Shown here: in pieces, positions 1 to 11,800 of the stretch
How the letters are laid out: each line of letters begins with the position of its first letter
How positions within the stretch are numbered: position 1 is the stretch's first letter
Source of the DNA: a virus
Length of the DNA: 64,000 nt
Strand: one strand, 5' to 3'
Virus record (IMG/VR): IMGVR_UViG_3300025276_000001
Span: 50,100 to 114,099 of that record
Translations under genes and position numbers: made by a program
The notes under the pieces: generated by a model
Databases searched by the model: none
Told to the model about the DNA's origin: nothing
Seen by the model: only the letters and a program-made list of their open reading frames with translations

Positions 1-3000
1 TATCATTTAAAAGAAGTACAAAAGTTAAATGATTTAGCATACTTAGAACAACTTAAAGAACAAGATCCTTATTTAGATAACAATCATCTTTTAAATAATG
101 AAGCCTTTAAGCAATTATCAAATGACAATCAACAAAGAATATTAAGAATAGCGGGAACTGCAGTTGGTAAGATTAATGCTACTGAAGAAGAAATTAATGA
201 TAACATATCTGGTATATCTTCAAGATCTACATATGGTAACTTTACTCCTCAAGAGTTTGCACTTAATTTAATAAACTCTTATACCGGATTACTAAATACT
301 AAATCAGGAAAGGTAAAGTTTGTAGAATACAAAGATGGTAGAACTGGTAAAATGGTTAGGGTAGCATTAACTGCAAGCCTAATAAGAGTTTTAGAATCAT
401 CAAATACTGGAGATCTAATGTACATGCCGGTTGTTAATGCTGTAAGGTATGCAAGTGGTGACAGAGGATCAAGTGTGTTAACTGATGATGTACTTGTAGC
501 TTTTACTAATTCTATAAAGACAGAGTATACACGTATACAAAGAGAAAGGTCTGATGCTTCTAATAAAAATGATGTAGTAGGTTATAACAAAACAGAATTT
601 AATGAAGAGACTGGTGAAGAAATAATTGGTAGAGCATTTAAATTACATAACTCAGCATTATTATTAGATCCAACAGTTAAAGGTCAATTAGAAGAAATAG
701 CAAATAGATCTGAAAGTGTTTCATTTGAAGAAGCTTTAAAAGAATTAACTATAACACCTAAGCAATTTAGTAATCAACTTAATCAAATACTAGAAGCACA
801 GTTTACTGAATTTAAATCTGAACTTGATCAATTAAATATAAGCAGTGAATTAAGTTTCAATGTAAAAAATGGTTTAACTGCAGATGCTAAATTTAGTGAA
901 GCTGCTGAACTACTTAATTTAAAACAAGATAAAGATTATAACTTAAAGCAAATCTTTTTTAGTGACTGGGTAAATACAAAAGCTATTAATGAAATACTAT
1001 TAGGTGATCAAGCTGTAACATTAAAGAATGGTGTAGATGCAATTAAAAGAGCTAAAGCACAAAATGCAGCTACAGTAACTGCAGCAAGTGTTATTGCTGA
1101 TCCAACAGTAGGTGTAATGCATCCAAATCAAAACTTAAGTGCTTTTGTTTTTGAAGAACCAAGAGGTGAATCTTCACTTACAGGTAAATCAATTGATGAA
1201 GCTGATGCGCAAGCATACTACACTCTTAAAGGATTAAGGTATAGTGAGTTTGGTTTTGGTACATTAACTCCAATGCAAGCAGCATTAATTACAAGATTAG
1301 AACAAGGAGAAGACATTCCTTCTGAAGAAATATTTGGACAGGATGGTTTTGTATCTAATGGAAGCATGATCAATTCTAGAAAGCTAGTTTATGCAGATGG
1401 TAAAACATTTATTAAAATGTCTACGTTTGTGTTGATTCCTGCTTATACTTCTAATCCAGTTAGAGATGATAACGGAAACATTATTGACTGGGTGGCTAAG
1501 CCTAATAGAGTAGCTCTACACAATCTTAGAATGAAGATGGAGGCAGAAGAAGTTCTAACTGAAACAACGTCTATAGCGGCTCCCTTAAGTGCATTTAAAA
1601 TGCTTAAGCAGAACGTATCTTCTTTAGAAGAAATAGAAAATACTGATGATGTCTTTACTGAAAAACCTACTAAGTTAAAAGCTAAGTATCTTGGACTACA
1701 AGTTCCAGGTCCATCAAACAAAATGGAAATGGTTGATCCAACACAGATAAAAAACATAGTTACATCAGAACAGAAAGATGACACACCTATACCAGGAATG
1801 CAAATGAATGGTAAAACTATGACTGTTGGTGATGTAAGAAGAGAATACAATAAAGCTACTAGTCAACGTTTTGAATTGAAGTTTAAAAATAAAAGAAATT
1901 TGACTTTTAGTTTTGAATCAGCAATGAATGAATTAAGCATATCTAAAAAGGTTGGAGCAATAACTCCTAACCTAATGGCATTTTTAAAATTTGCTCAGAG
2001 TGGTTTAAAATCATCTCAATCAAGTAGTAATCAATTAGAATTCTTTAGTACAAAAGATGGAGAGCAACAATATGATTTAAATAATCCTATTACTATAAAT
2101 AACTTTGAGAGTTTATTTTTAAACTATTTAAGTAAAGGAACACTTGCTGAGAAAATACCTGGGCATAGTCTTGTATTAGTATCTGACTTTGGAAGTAATA
2201 TATACAGAAGAGTATTTAGCTTTGATGAAAATGGTATTCCTGATAGATCAGTAGTAATAAGACAAAAAGAATGGGAAAGCTCAACAGGTATAAACTCTAG
2301 TGTAAATAATACAATTCAAAATTCTACACAAATAGATGGTCAACCAACTTGGAAAGAAGTTAAAGTACCCGCAGAAGGTGTAGTAATTCTTGACCGTTTA
2401 AGATCAGCTGTAAAAGAATATGATAGTAAAGGAGTAGCAACAGGACTTAGGTATACAGAAATGATGATGCCTTCTCACTATGCTGATGTAATGGATATGA
2501 TTGAGAATGATCCAAGTGCATCTATACCAGATGTGATTGCTAAGATGTTTGCAATACGTATACCATCTCAAGATAATCATTCAACTATAAATAGTAAGTT
2601 GGTAGACTTTATGCCTGCAATCTATGGTTCAGTAGGTATGTATTCAAGAGAACTGGTAGAGATATCAGGAGCGGATTTTGATATTGATAAAGTGTTTAGT
2701 CAAATAAAAGAATGGTACATAAAGAACAATGAGTTTGTTGAGTATGGTAAGACTACTAATGAACGTGAAGCATATGAAAACTATATTGAGTATGTAAAAA
2801 TAAAAGTTAGTAGAAAAGGAACAATATACAATGAAGCATACCAACTAAAAGATTCAGACAATCAATCAATTAGAGAAGGTAACCCTTCAGCGGAAGTTGT
2901 ATCTGATGAATTAGGGCCAGTATATGATCCAGCTATTACTGCATTAGAGATGTTAGGTTTACCAATATCATTTGAACAATATAAAGAATACAAAAATAAA

Positions 3001-5841
3001 AACGGTGAACCTTATGAAGCACCACACAGTAATAAAATTTTAGATTATAAGTATGCTCTGATGGGTAATACAGCAGTAACTGAAGAAGCTTTAGTTGGAG
3101 AACTTCCAATATCATATACTCCGGCAAGTCTAGATATTCTTGAAGATATATGGAAAGAGTTTAGTGATGAGACAGAAGATAGTTCTACTAGATCTGAGTA
3201 TCTAGTTAAGCGTTCTAGAGAAGATAACATTGATATAGATAACTTATTAGGTAAGATAAAAGCTTTTGCTGCAAATAAAGGTGCGGCCATTGGTGCAGTT
3301 GTTTCTCCTAATCAAGCATTGAGTTTACTAACAGAATATAAAATTCCTTTGGGAGGTATAAATGCTCCGGTAATTGAAATAGATGGGGTTACCTTTAATA
3401 GTTTTGAATACTTAAGAGAAAGATTAGCGGATGGTAAACTAGGATTAAGAAAACAAGATATCATTTCTTCTCTGATAACAATGGCAACAGATAATGCTAA
3501 AGAAAGATTAGTTGCTAAACTAGGCCTAAACAAAGAAGCGTTAGCTTTAGTTACAAATATGGTTGCATTAGGTATGCCTATAAAGACTGCTCTACTGTTA
3601 ATCAATCAACCGTTTATTCAGGACATTTATACTGAAGCAATAAATAAAAAAGAGAAGACTGATCCGGGAGTAGATAGTTTGGTTAAGGCACTACTAAGTG
3701 ATAAGAAATATAAGGATCTTCAAATGGTAGATGTTACATCAGGTATGATGCGTGAAGGTTTGGATGTTGAATTATCTGATGCACAAACAATGTCTATCCT
3801 TCTTACTTTCCAAGAAGCATTAAAGGTCTCTAAGTTTACAAAAAACATGAGAGCTGTTTCTGATTTAACAAATGGTTTAGGAAAAGATATTGCAAGTGTA
3901 AACTACAAGAGAGAACAAATGGATTTATTGTTTGAAGAAAATGCAATAATGGATCTTTCACCTATCTATAAAAGTGATACATGGCAGTCTAAATACTTAG
4001 AGGTTTTTGATCAGATATATGATGAGTTGTTGCCTGCTACTTTCTTAAGTGCAAGTCCACAGTTTACAGATATTATGGATGAGTTATTAAAAAGTATTGA
4101 CACACAGAAAATGGAATTTAATTCTGAAGTTCAATCTAAGATTTCTAAAGATTTATTATCATATATAACAATTAAAGCATATCAAAACAATGTAGGTAAT
4201 GGAACAACAGCTTCTATTGCTAATTTAAATAATGACTTTTTATATCCATCTGGTAAAAACTCTATCAATAATATAGTAGAGAACTTAAGACTAACAGAAG
4301 CTGGAAAGAATAACTTCTTTTTAGATACGTTTGCTTTAAGTATTCCGGCAAGTGATAAAAGTAACTTTAGTGGAATGAATCTTTTAATGGCTAATACATT
4401 TAGAAGTTTAAATGCATCACAGAAAGTTGATTTACAAACGTCATTTGCTAAATTGTATGGGTCATTAGAAACTAAAGATGATGCATTATCAATCATTAAT
4501 TATATGATGGTGAAGGATGGTCTTCAGTTATCCTATGGTACATTACTAGAAGCAATATCTCCATTTACAATGAGCTCATATTTAGATCATATAGCAACTG
4601 CTAACTTAGCATTGCGTGATAGTTCTGATTCTAAAATGAATGAAGTTTTTGGAATGACACTAGAAGAAATGAAAACAGACTTTAGAGATGGTTACTTACA
4701 GTCTAATATAAATAATGCTTTGCTTAATACTTTCTCAAGCGCAAACAAAGATGTAAATGTAAAAGATGATGTTGTAAGTGTTAAACTTACAAGTCAACTA
4801 GTTACTAAGGATGTTAACTACATCAGAATAAAAACTATTTCAGGTGATACAGCTTTCTATAAGACATATAAGGTAAATGAAGATTTATCTAATAAAGATG
4901 TACGTACTTTTGAATTGGTTGATACATATGGATCCAACCAACAGAACGGAATAGGTTTTATGTTTGGGCCAAGATCAACATATGCTGAGGTAAGAAACAC
5001 AATTACTGAGCTACATAAAGATCCTATTGAAAGTAATAATCAGTATTCACAAACTGAAGATAGTGATTTATCTCAAAAAGAAAGAGATGTTGAAAAAGTA
5101 ATACAACAAGCTGATGAAGTTGAAATAGTGATTGGATCAGCTAGACAAGGTGGAACAAAAGTAGAAGTAGATGGTAAAAATGTAGCAGATGTAAAACCTG
5201 TTACTGAACAACCTTCTTTTAGAACTATTACATATACACCAACTGGAAAACCTAAACAAGAGTATACTATTGATGGTGATAGAATACTTAATAAAAAAGG
5301 TATTGAGGTTTTTAAATCAATGAGTAAAGACAGACTTAAGATATTTGCTAATCTAGCTATTAAGGAAGGTAGAGCTAAGGTTGTTACATATAGAGGTAAC
5401 AGTTATGTAGTTAATGACAAGAATCAAATAATGTCAGTGCGTACTGGTTTAGAAATGAAGTGGGAGGAAAACAATGGTAATAGAATTGCAGTGTTAAACC
5501 TAGCACAAGATCCACAGAGTATGAACAGACAAGAGTTTGAAGATGCATCTGAGGAAGTTGCAGATGAGTATACTCCTGGTGCTCTATACGGTGCTGCTCT
5601 CCTAGACAATCAAATGACATTGGAGTTTGAAGCAGAAGATAGCGTTAAGCTAACAGAGTTTTGGGATAATGAAGTTGAAAAATATCCAGAAAAAAAGGCT
5701 ATTTTTGCTAATAACAAAATGCCTACTTATAGCAGCATGGTTATGTTTTATAACACACAGAAATTAAAAGGATTCTTTCAAGGAACTGCAGAACAAAGTT
5801 CAGAAGAGGAGTTTATGGAATCATTAAAATGTTTAAGATAA
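1..5841 (+). CDS. Virion RNA polymerase, giant single chain, 5'-truncated by window edge
   Basis: The frame is open from base 1, so the first ATG at 352 is internal and the true start lies upstream. 1946 residues are visible. A DFDID motif at 2674-2688 (visible residues 892-896), preceded by SGA, matches the Mg-binding aspartates of the two-barrel RNA polymerase in crAss-like phage phi14:2 gp66, which is packaged in the virion and injected to transcribe early genes. Length and position, just before a second giant protein, fit that family (gp66 is about 2180 aa). Some crAss-like phages split this enzyme over several genes; here it is one chain. The next gene starts 7 bases downstream, so the two are probably co-transcribed and co-packaged. 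RNA polymerase identity rests on the motif, size and context; I cannot see other conserved blocks with certainty. Confidence 0.85.
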   Translation, partial: YHLKEVQKLNDLAYLEQLKEQDPYLDNNHLLNNEAFKQLSNDNQQRILRIAGTAVGKINATEEEINDNISGISSRSTYGNFTPQEFALNLINSYTGLLNTKSGKVKFVEYKDGRTGKMVRVALTASLIRVLESSNTGDLMYMPVVNAVRYASGDRGSSVLTDDVLVAFTNSIKTEYTRIQRERSDASNKNDVVGYNKTEFNEETGEEIIGRAFKLHNSALLLDPTVKGQLEEIANRSESVSFEEALKELTITPKQFSNQLNQILEAQFTEFKSELDQLNISSELSFNVKNGLTADAKFSEAAELLNLKQDKDYNLKQIFFSDWVNTKAINEILLGDQAVTLKNGVDAIKRAKAQNAATVTAASVIADPTVGVMHPNQNLSAFVFEEPRGESSLTGKSIDEADAQAYYTLKGLRYSEFGFGTLTPMQAALITRLEQGEDIPSEEIFGQDGFVSNGSMINSRKLVYADGKTFIKMSTFVLIPAYTSNPVRDDNGNIIDWVAKPNRVALHNLRMKMEAEEVLTETTSIAAPLSAFKMLKQNVSSLEEIENTDDVFTEKPTKLKAKYLGLQVPGPSNKMEMVDPTQIKNIVTSEQKDDTPIPGMQMNGKTMTVGDVRREYNKATSQRFELKFKNKRNLTFSFESAMNELSISKKVGAITPNLMAFLKFAQSGLKSSQSSSNQLEFFSTKDGEQQYDLNNPITINNFESLFLNYLSKGTLAEKIPGHSLVLVSDFGSNIYRRVFSFDENGIPDRSVVIRQKEWESSTGINSSVNNTIQNSTQIDGQPTWKEVKVPAEGVVILDRLRSAVKEYDSKGVATGLRYTEMMMPSHYADVMDMIENDPSASIPDVIAKMFAIRIPSQDNHSTINSKLVDFMPAIYGSVGMYSRELVEISGADFDIDKVFSQIKEWYIKNNEFVEYGKTTNEREAYENYIEYVKIKVSRKGTIYNEAYQLKDSDNQSIREGNPSAEVVSDELGPVYDPAITALEMLGLPISFEQYKEYKNKNGEPYEAPHSNKILDYKYALMGNTAVTEEALVGELPISYTPASLDILEDIWKEFSDETEDSSTRSEYLVKRSREDNIDIDNLLGKIKAFAANKGAAIGAVVSPNQALSLLTEYKIPLGGINAPVIEIDGVTFNSFEYLRERLADGKLGLRKQDIISSLITMATDNAKERLVAKLGLNKEALALVTNMVALGMPIKTALLLINQPFIQDIYTEAINKKEKTDPGVDSLVKALLSDKKYKDLQMVDVTSGMMREGLDVELSDAQTMSILLTFQEALKVSKFTKNMRAVSDLTNGLGKDIASVNYKREQMDLLFEENAIMDLSPIYKSDTWQSKYLEVFDQIYDELLPATFLSASPQFTDIMDELLKSIDTQKMEFNSEVQSKISKDLLSYITIKAYQNNVGNGTTASIANLNNDFLYPSGKNSINNIVENLRLTEAGKNNFFLDTFALSIPASDKSNFSGMNLLMANTFRSLNASQKVDLQTSFAKLYGSLETKDDALSIINYMMVKDGLQLSYGTLLEAISPFTMSSYLDHIATANLALRDSSDSKMNEVFGMTLEEMKTDFRDGYLQSNINNALLNTFSSANKDVNVKDDVVSVKLTSQLVTKDVNYIRIKTISGDTAFYKTYKVNEDLSNKDVRTFELVDTYGSNQQNGIGFMFGPRSTYAEVRNTITELHKDPIESNNQYSQTEDSDLSQKERDVEKVIQQADEVEIVIGSARQGGTKVEVDGKNVADVKPVTEQPSFRTITYTPTGKPKQEYTIDGDRILNKKGIEVFKSMSKDRLKIFANLAIKEGRAKVVTYRGNSYVVNDKNQIMSVRTGLEMKWEENNGNRIAVLNLAQDPQSMNRQEFEDASEEVADEYTPGALYGAALLDNQMTLEFEAEDSVKLTEFWDNEVEKYPEKKAIFANNKMPTYSSMVMFYNTQKLKGFFQGTAEQSSEEEFMESLKCLR

Positions 5842-5848
5842 AATAGAT

Positions 5849-8800
5849 ATGGCAAAATGTCCCAACGTAAATGCAGCAGAGTACAAAGCACTGCAAGCAG
5901 TTTATAAAACTGAAATTGAAACAAACAGTATTATTAATTCTTGGCAGAACGCTAATGAAAGTGATAATTTTCCAACAGCTGTTCAGGCGGCAAAGTTTGT
6001 TAAAACTACAAAGGCTGTCTATGCACTTAAACAAAAGCAGTTTGGTGAAAGTGTTATCAGTAACTTAGTTAATAAGAAACTAATCCACATGTTTAATGGA
6101 AACTATCTTGTTAATGTTGCATACCCAGGTACACAAGAATATAATGCGCAAGCTGTCAAGGATAATTTAAAAGCTATATATAAGTATTTAGATATTAATA
6201 AAATTCCTTTAGAGACTATTGACTTTGCTGCAACAGATAAAACATTTAAAGTAACAATGCTTAATAATGTTTTTACACCTAAAGATATATTAGAATCTAC
6301 ACGTGGGTGGGATACTTCTAGATCACAAAAGGTTGTAGGCCATCTTAAAAGAATGTTTCCGGGGGTTGAGGTAAGATTAGTATCAGTTAAAGAAGCTAAA
6401 AGAATACATGATGGTTTACCAGCATGGAGAAAAACATCAGGTAGCTTTGCTAATGTAAATTCATTTTACTATGATCAAGTAGCTTATTTAGTTAAAGGAA
6501 GAGTAACAAATGAAACAGCAATAGAAGAGATGCTTCATCCATTCATTGATGCTATTAAGGTAGACAATGAATCTTTATTTAATAACTTACTTGAAGAAGC
6601 TAAAGTAAACTTTCCAGAAATGGTTCAGCAGATTACTGAAGCTTATAATAATAAGAGAAACTTTAATGACTTAGATAGAAACTTAGAAATAGTAACACAA
6701 GCATTAACAAGACATTTTAATAATGAATATGAATCACAACCTACTAATTCTTTTTTAAAGTTAATTCAAGATGCATTAGAATGGTTTAAGAGTGTTATAG
6801 AAAACTTACATGAATATGTTACTGGTAATCCTTTGCCTGTTTCTGCTATAAGTAAGAATGCAACGTTTACTGATATTGCTAAATTATTAAATACAGAAGG
6901 TATTAGGTTTAAGTTAGAAAAAAGAGCAAGTGCAAAACTTAGATATTCTTTTACTCCAGAAGTACAAAGTATTTTACAAGGTGCACGTTCTGTTGCTAAC
7001 GGTATTCAGCTAGAAATACTAAATAAGATGTTTGGTATAGCTGAAAAAGATAGTAGAAATAATGATAGGTTATATGCTAATGCGGCTGAGCCAACTGATG
7101 CAGGTCCTAGAATAGTATTCAATCAAAAGGATCACACTTATATAGATGTCAATAATCCTAATGGTCAGGTGTATGCTTCTGCAACAACTGCAATAAAAGG
7201 AAAACTTAGTAATAAAGAAGGTGAAGCAATCATTAGAAGAGATGAAGCACTACAAGCTTTAAGTGATAAAGGTCAAAAGCCTAATGCTAAATTTACTGAG
7301 AAATATAAAAAAGAAATTGCTAATGGAAAAGCAGATGACATCCAAAAAGAAAAAGATGTTAAGCTTAACCTAGATCTGGGTAATGATGTTGACATGATTG
7401 TTGAGTCAATAGTTAAATTAATGAATGGCTATGAAGGAAACATTAATACTGAATTAGAAAAGGCTATGGATAGCATGGCTGTACTTAGCCGTGATCAAGC
7501 AAGAGAATTTTTTGGTGCAATGAAAGTTGCAATAAGAGACTTTATGCCTATTGATGGAATAGCTCTTTCTCAAGTAGTTGTATATGATGAAGCAACAAAA
7601 CTTGCTGGTACTGCAGATTTAGTTATAATTGATAGGAATGGTAAGATTAGAATATTTGATTTAAAGACTAGTAAGAATTCTATAGAGAAGAAAATTTCAT
7701 TATCTCAAAGTGCAGGTAGAAGAGGTTTAGGAAGTTATGAATTTAGTGAATGGACTTTACCAGCTGATAGTAGGTTAAGAAGTGAGAGTAAAGAAAAGAT
7801 AGGTAGAGAAGTAACTAAGTTGAGTACAAAGGGTCAACATAATTTACAAGTAAATCTTTACAGAAGAATGTTTGAGAACATGGGCTTCTCAGTTTATGAA
7901 GGTTCATTTGCAGCATCTACATTTCATGTTCAATTGGATATAGCTAATAAAGGTGAAAAACAAGAGTATAAAGGAACTTGGGATTATGAGGGTAAAGTAG
8001 ATCATTATGAAACTAATATATCTGAAAATAGTGTTTATGTAGACATGCTTATTCCGGCTACTGTTGATAACAGAAACAAGAAAAAACTTGATGCTAAACT
8101 TGCAGAACAACCTGAAGCTCCATATAGAGGAGATCAAGATAAAATGGCTCAAGAAGAAATTGAATCTACTGTTGAGGAAGAAGTAGCACAAGCATTATAT
8201 CCAGAAATGAATACAGTATTTGGTGCGTTAGAATCTTATAGTACTGCATTAGATCAAGCACAAAGAGGAGACCTAAATACTAAGAAAGTATATTCTAAAC
8301 GTTCTAAAGAACAAAGGTTATTGGACATTGCAAAATTACAAGCATATATTACTAGTGGTATTAGCAGAGGTCCTAAAGCACAATCAAAGATCTATACTGG
8401 ATTATTAAGTAATGCTTTAAAAGACATAAGAGAGTTTACTGATTATGTTACTGATCCTAATAATGTAACAGGTGATCCTGAATACATTGGTTTTGTATTA
8501 AACTTTAATAGATTCCTTGCAACTTATGAACCTTTATATGCAATAGAAGGGTCTAAGGAATTAAATGCAACACAACAACAGTTGGTGTTAAATTTAAAAT
8601 TAGAAGTTGATAAATTAATTGGTGGTACTAGATTAGTCTCAGAAGGTAGAGAGGGTATTATCAATGATGCAATTTTTAATTATGTAAAAGAAACAGTAAG
8701 ACTTAGATCATCTAAACAATTTGGTGTAGAAGGTAGTGGGTTTACTGAAGCTGATTTAATTAAAGAATTAACTATAGTTAATGATATCCCTGGTATTGAT

Positions 8801-11800
8801 TTACAAACCAGAGACATGGATACTTCTACAGATACTTTACTTGCTGTAGTAGCTAAGATATACAAATCACAAAAACAACTTTTACTAGACAGGATTCAGT
8901 ATAGAGAAAAAGTAATTAGAACTGCAGGTAATAAAGTATTAATGCTTAGCGGTACTAATAAAGAAAATGCATATAATTATATGCAAAACTTTAATGAGGA
9001 TGGAACACGTAATGGTACTTATGTTAAACCTATTGGTAGTAAGTTTTATGACAAACAAAAAGAACTAAGAGCTGCAACTAGAGATGCTGATAATGTACCA
9101 TATACTTATTTCAATATAAGTGATAAGAACCAAGCATCTGAAGAAGAGCTGGAATACAATATAGATTTAGCAAATAAAAAAAGAGCTGCATCTCAGTTTG
9201 GATTTGCTGAAAGAGTTAATGAAAACGGACAAAGAATTGATGGAGAATACTATTCATATAACCAAGAGTTTATTGATGCAAGAAATAAATTTGAATACTT
9301 TGTAAGTAATGATGCATATGAAGGACGTTGGTTTAAAAAACAAAGAGTTGATAGTGTAGAGTTTAATGCTTATGAAGCTAGATACTATAACATTACCAAA
9401 TATAATCAAGCACTTAGAAATCCTAATGGTGAAGCTACTGGTGTAATCATGCAAGGTGTTGATGGAAGGTTTGTTAAACCGGAGTATAAAGATAAGAATC
9501 AGTTTAGACTAGACAAAGAAGGTAATAGGATAGAAGATTTACGTAGTGATAAATACAAAGCAATATTTGATCCTGCTAAAACTGATGCATTGTCAATAGC
9601 ACAAAGAGAGTTTTATGTTTTATATGTAAAATTCTTTGAAGAAGAGTTGCTTAGAATGTTGCCTGATAACGTTAGGCAATCAATGCTAGGAAAGAACCCT
9701 GTTGTAAAAAGCAATCTTTTAGATGATCTTAAAAATAGACCAAGTATAGTTTCTAGAATGTATGCAAGTAGTGTTAGAGGAGTTAAGAATTTATTCCAAG
9801 AAACTTCTGTACAAAAAGCTGTTCTGCTTGATGAGGTGGGTGACATAACTAATAGTCTACCTATTTTTATGGTAGGAAGCCCAAGGAAAGAAGGGGATAT
9901 GGAAGCTGTAGAAGCAAAAATAATAATCCTTGAAGAGAAGTATAAAAAGAATACTGTTAATAGAGAAACTTATAAAAGTCAGTTAGCAGTATTAACTGGT
10001 GAATTAGCAAAAATAAGAAGTAGACCTTTAGCAAGTGAGCTGAGTGGAGATCTAGCAACAAGTTTAATAAAGTTTAGTGCAATGGCAGAGCACTATGAAG
10101 TTATGGGTCAAATAGAAGATACCTTAACTGCAATACAAAGAGTAGTTAATAATAGACAGTATGAACCGTCTGATGTTAATACAAAATTTGTAGGGCGTGG
10201 ACAGAACTTAATAAATAAAGCTAAGAAACAAGTTGACGCAGCTGTTAGTGGTGTTGAACAAAGTGGATCAGTTGGATTTAAAAAAGAAACAAGTGGTGAT
10301 TCTAATACTGTAAGAAGATTAAGAAAGTATATGTCAATGGTATACTATGATAATGAATTAATCACAAAAGGTGCAGTAGATAAAATAGCTGATCTTTTAA
10401 TTCAACAATCTTCTCTTGCTTATGTAGCCTTTAATCCTTTTGGTAACTTTAATAACTACCTTATGGGTAGGATTAACAACAACATTGAGATGTTGGGTGG
10501 TAGATTCTTTAGTAAGAAAAACTTTCTTAGAGCGGGTGGTGAGTGGAATAAGCAAGCTATAACCGGCCTTGTTGAAAGAACTGGTTCTGGACTTAGAGAT
10601 TTAGCTGATGTATCCACTGCAGGTCTAGCAGGTATTGGTAAGTCTAATTATGATCCTGACTTTGCAAATAATAAGTATGAAGCATTCACACAGCTTCTAA
10701 GAATGATGGATGATTCTACAGACATACGTGAATCTGGTAAAGACTCAGATGGTAAAAGCATATGGGAAAGGTTTAAAGAATGGGGTTATGTAATGCAAGA
10801 TGCTGCAGAGTACAATGTACAAAGTAGAGTAGGTATTGCTATGATCATGGATACTAATTTAATAGATGAAGCAACAGGAGAAACATTATCTATGTATGAT
10901 GCATTTAACTTTAATGCTAAAACTAAAGAGTTAGATTTAGAAAGTGGTAAATGGTCAGTATTAAACAAAGACGGATCTACTCAAGAATACAATGATGCAT
11001 TCAGATATGACTTAAGAAATAAAATTAGAGAAGTCAACAAACAAATTCATGGTAACTACGCTGCAGAAGATAGAATGGTTATTCAATCACATACGCTTGG
11101 TAATTTAGCTGCTCAGTTTCATAAGTGGGTTGCTCCGGCAATTAGAGCTAGATTCCAAACAGAATACTTTGATGAAAATCTTGGATGGATGGAAGGTAGA
11201 TATAAATCTTGGTTTAAGTTTTTGGCTTTCTATTTTAAGAATGTAGTAGAAGCTAAGGGTAACATGAAAGAACTTACTGAAACCTTCTTAAAAGAACAAG
11301 ACGGTTATGATGGTAAAGGTGGTCAAGCGGATCAAAAGGGTAAAAATAGACTTTTTGGATTCTATAGAACAATGGGTGAGATGTCTATTATAGCTGGAGT
11401 ATTTTTAACTAATCAACTTTTAGCAGGTTTATTAGAAGGAGATGATGATGATAGTGATACTGAAAAAAGAATTAAAAACTTAACTAAGTATCAAGGAGAT
11501 AGACTGTATAAGGAATTAGTATTATTTGCTGTTGTTTTACCAGCATCAATGGAACAGATATTTCAAATGGCTAAGTCACCAATTGCTACTACAAGAACAA
11601 TGGGTGAATTAGGTCAAGCTTTAAGTATGACAATATGGACACCATATGAATTAATTACAAAAGGTAAAGAAGGTTATGAGGCAAACTCAGAATACGTATA
11701 TCAAAACAATCCTAATAAAGGACAGTGGAAACTAGGGAAAGAATGGAAAGATGTTATTCCAATTCTATATACTATACAGAAATGGAAGAATGCTCTTAAA

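Noticed and set aside
352-354. ATG as the start of the RNA polymerase gene
   Set aside because: The same frame is open without a stop back to base 1 and codes similar sequence, so the gene begins outside the window.
1443-1850. 135-aa minus-strand frame in the RNA polymerase gene
   Set aside because: Opposite a long conserved coding frame, with no leader or family.
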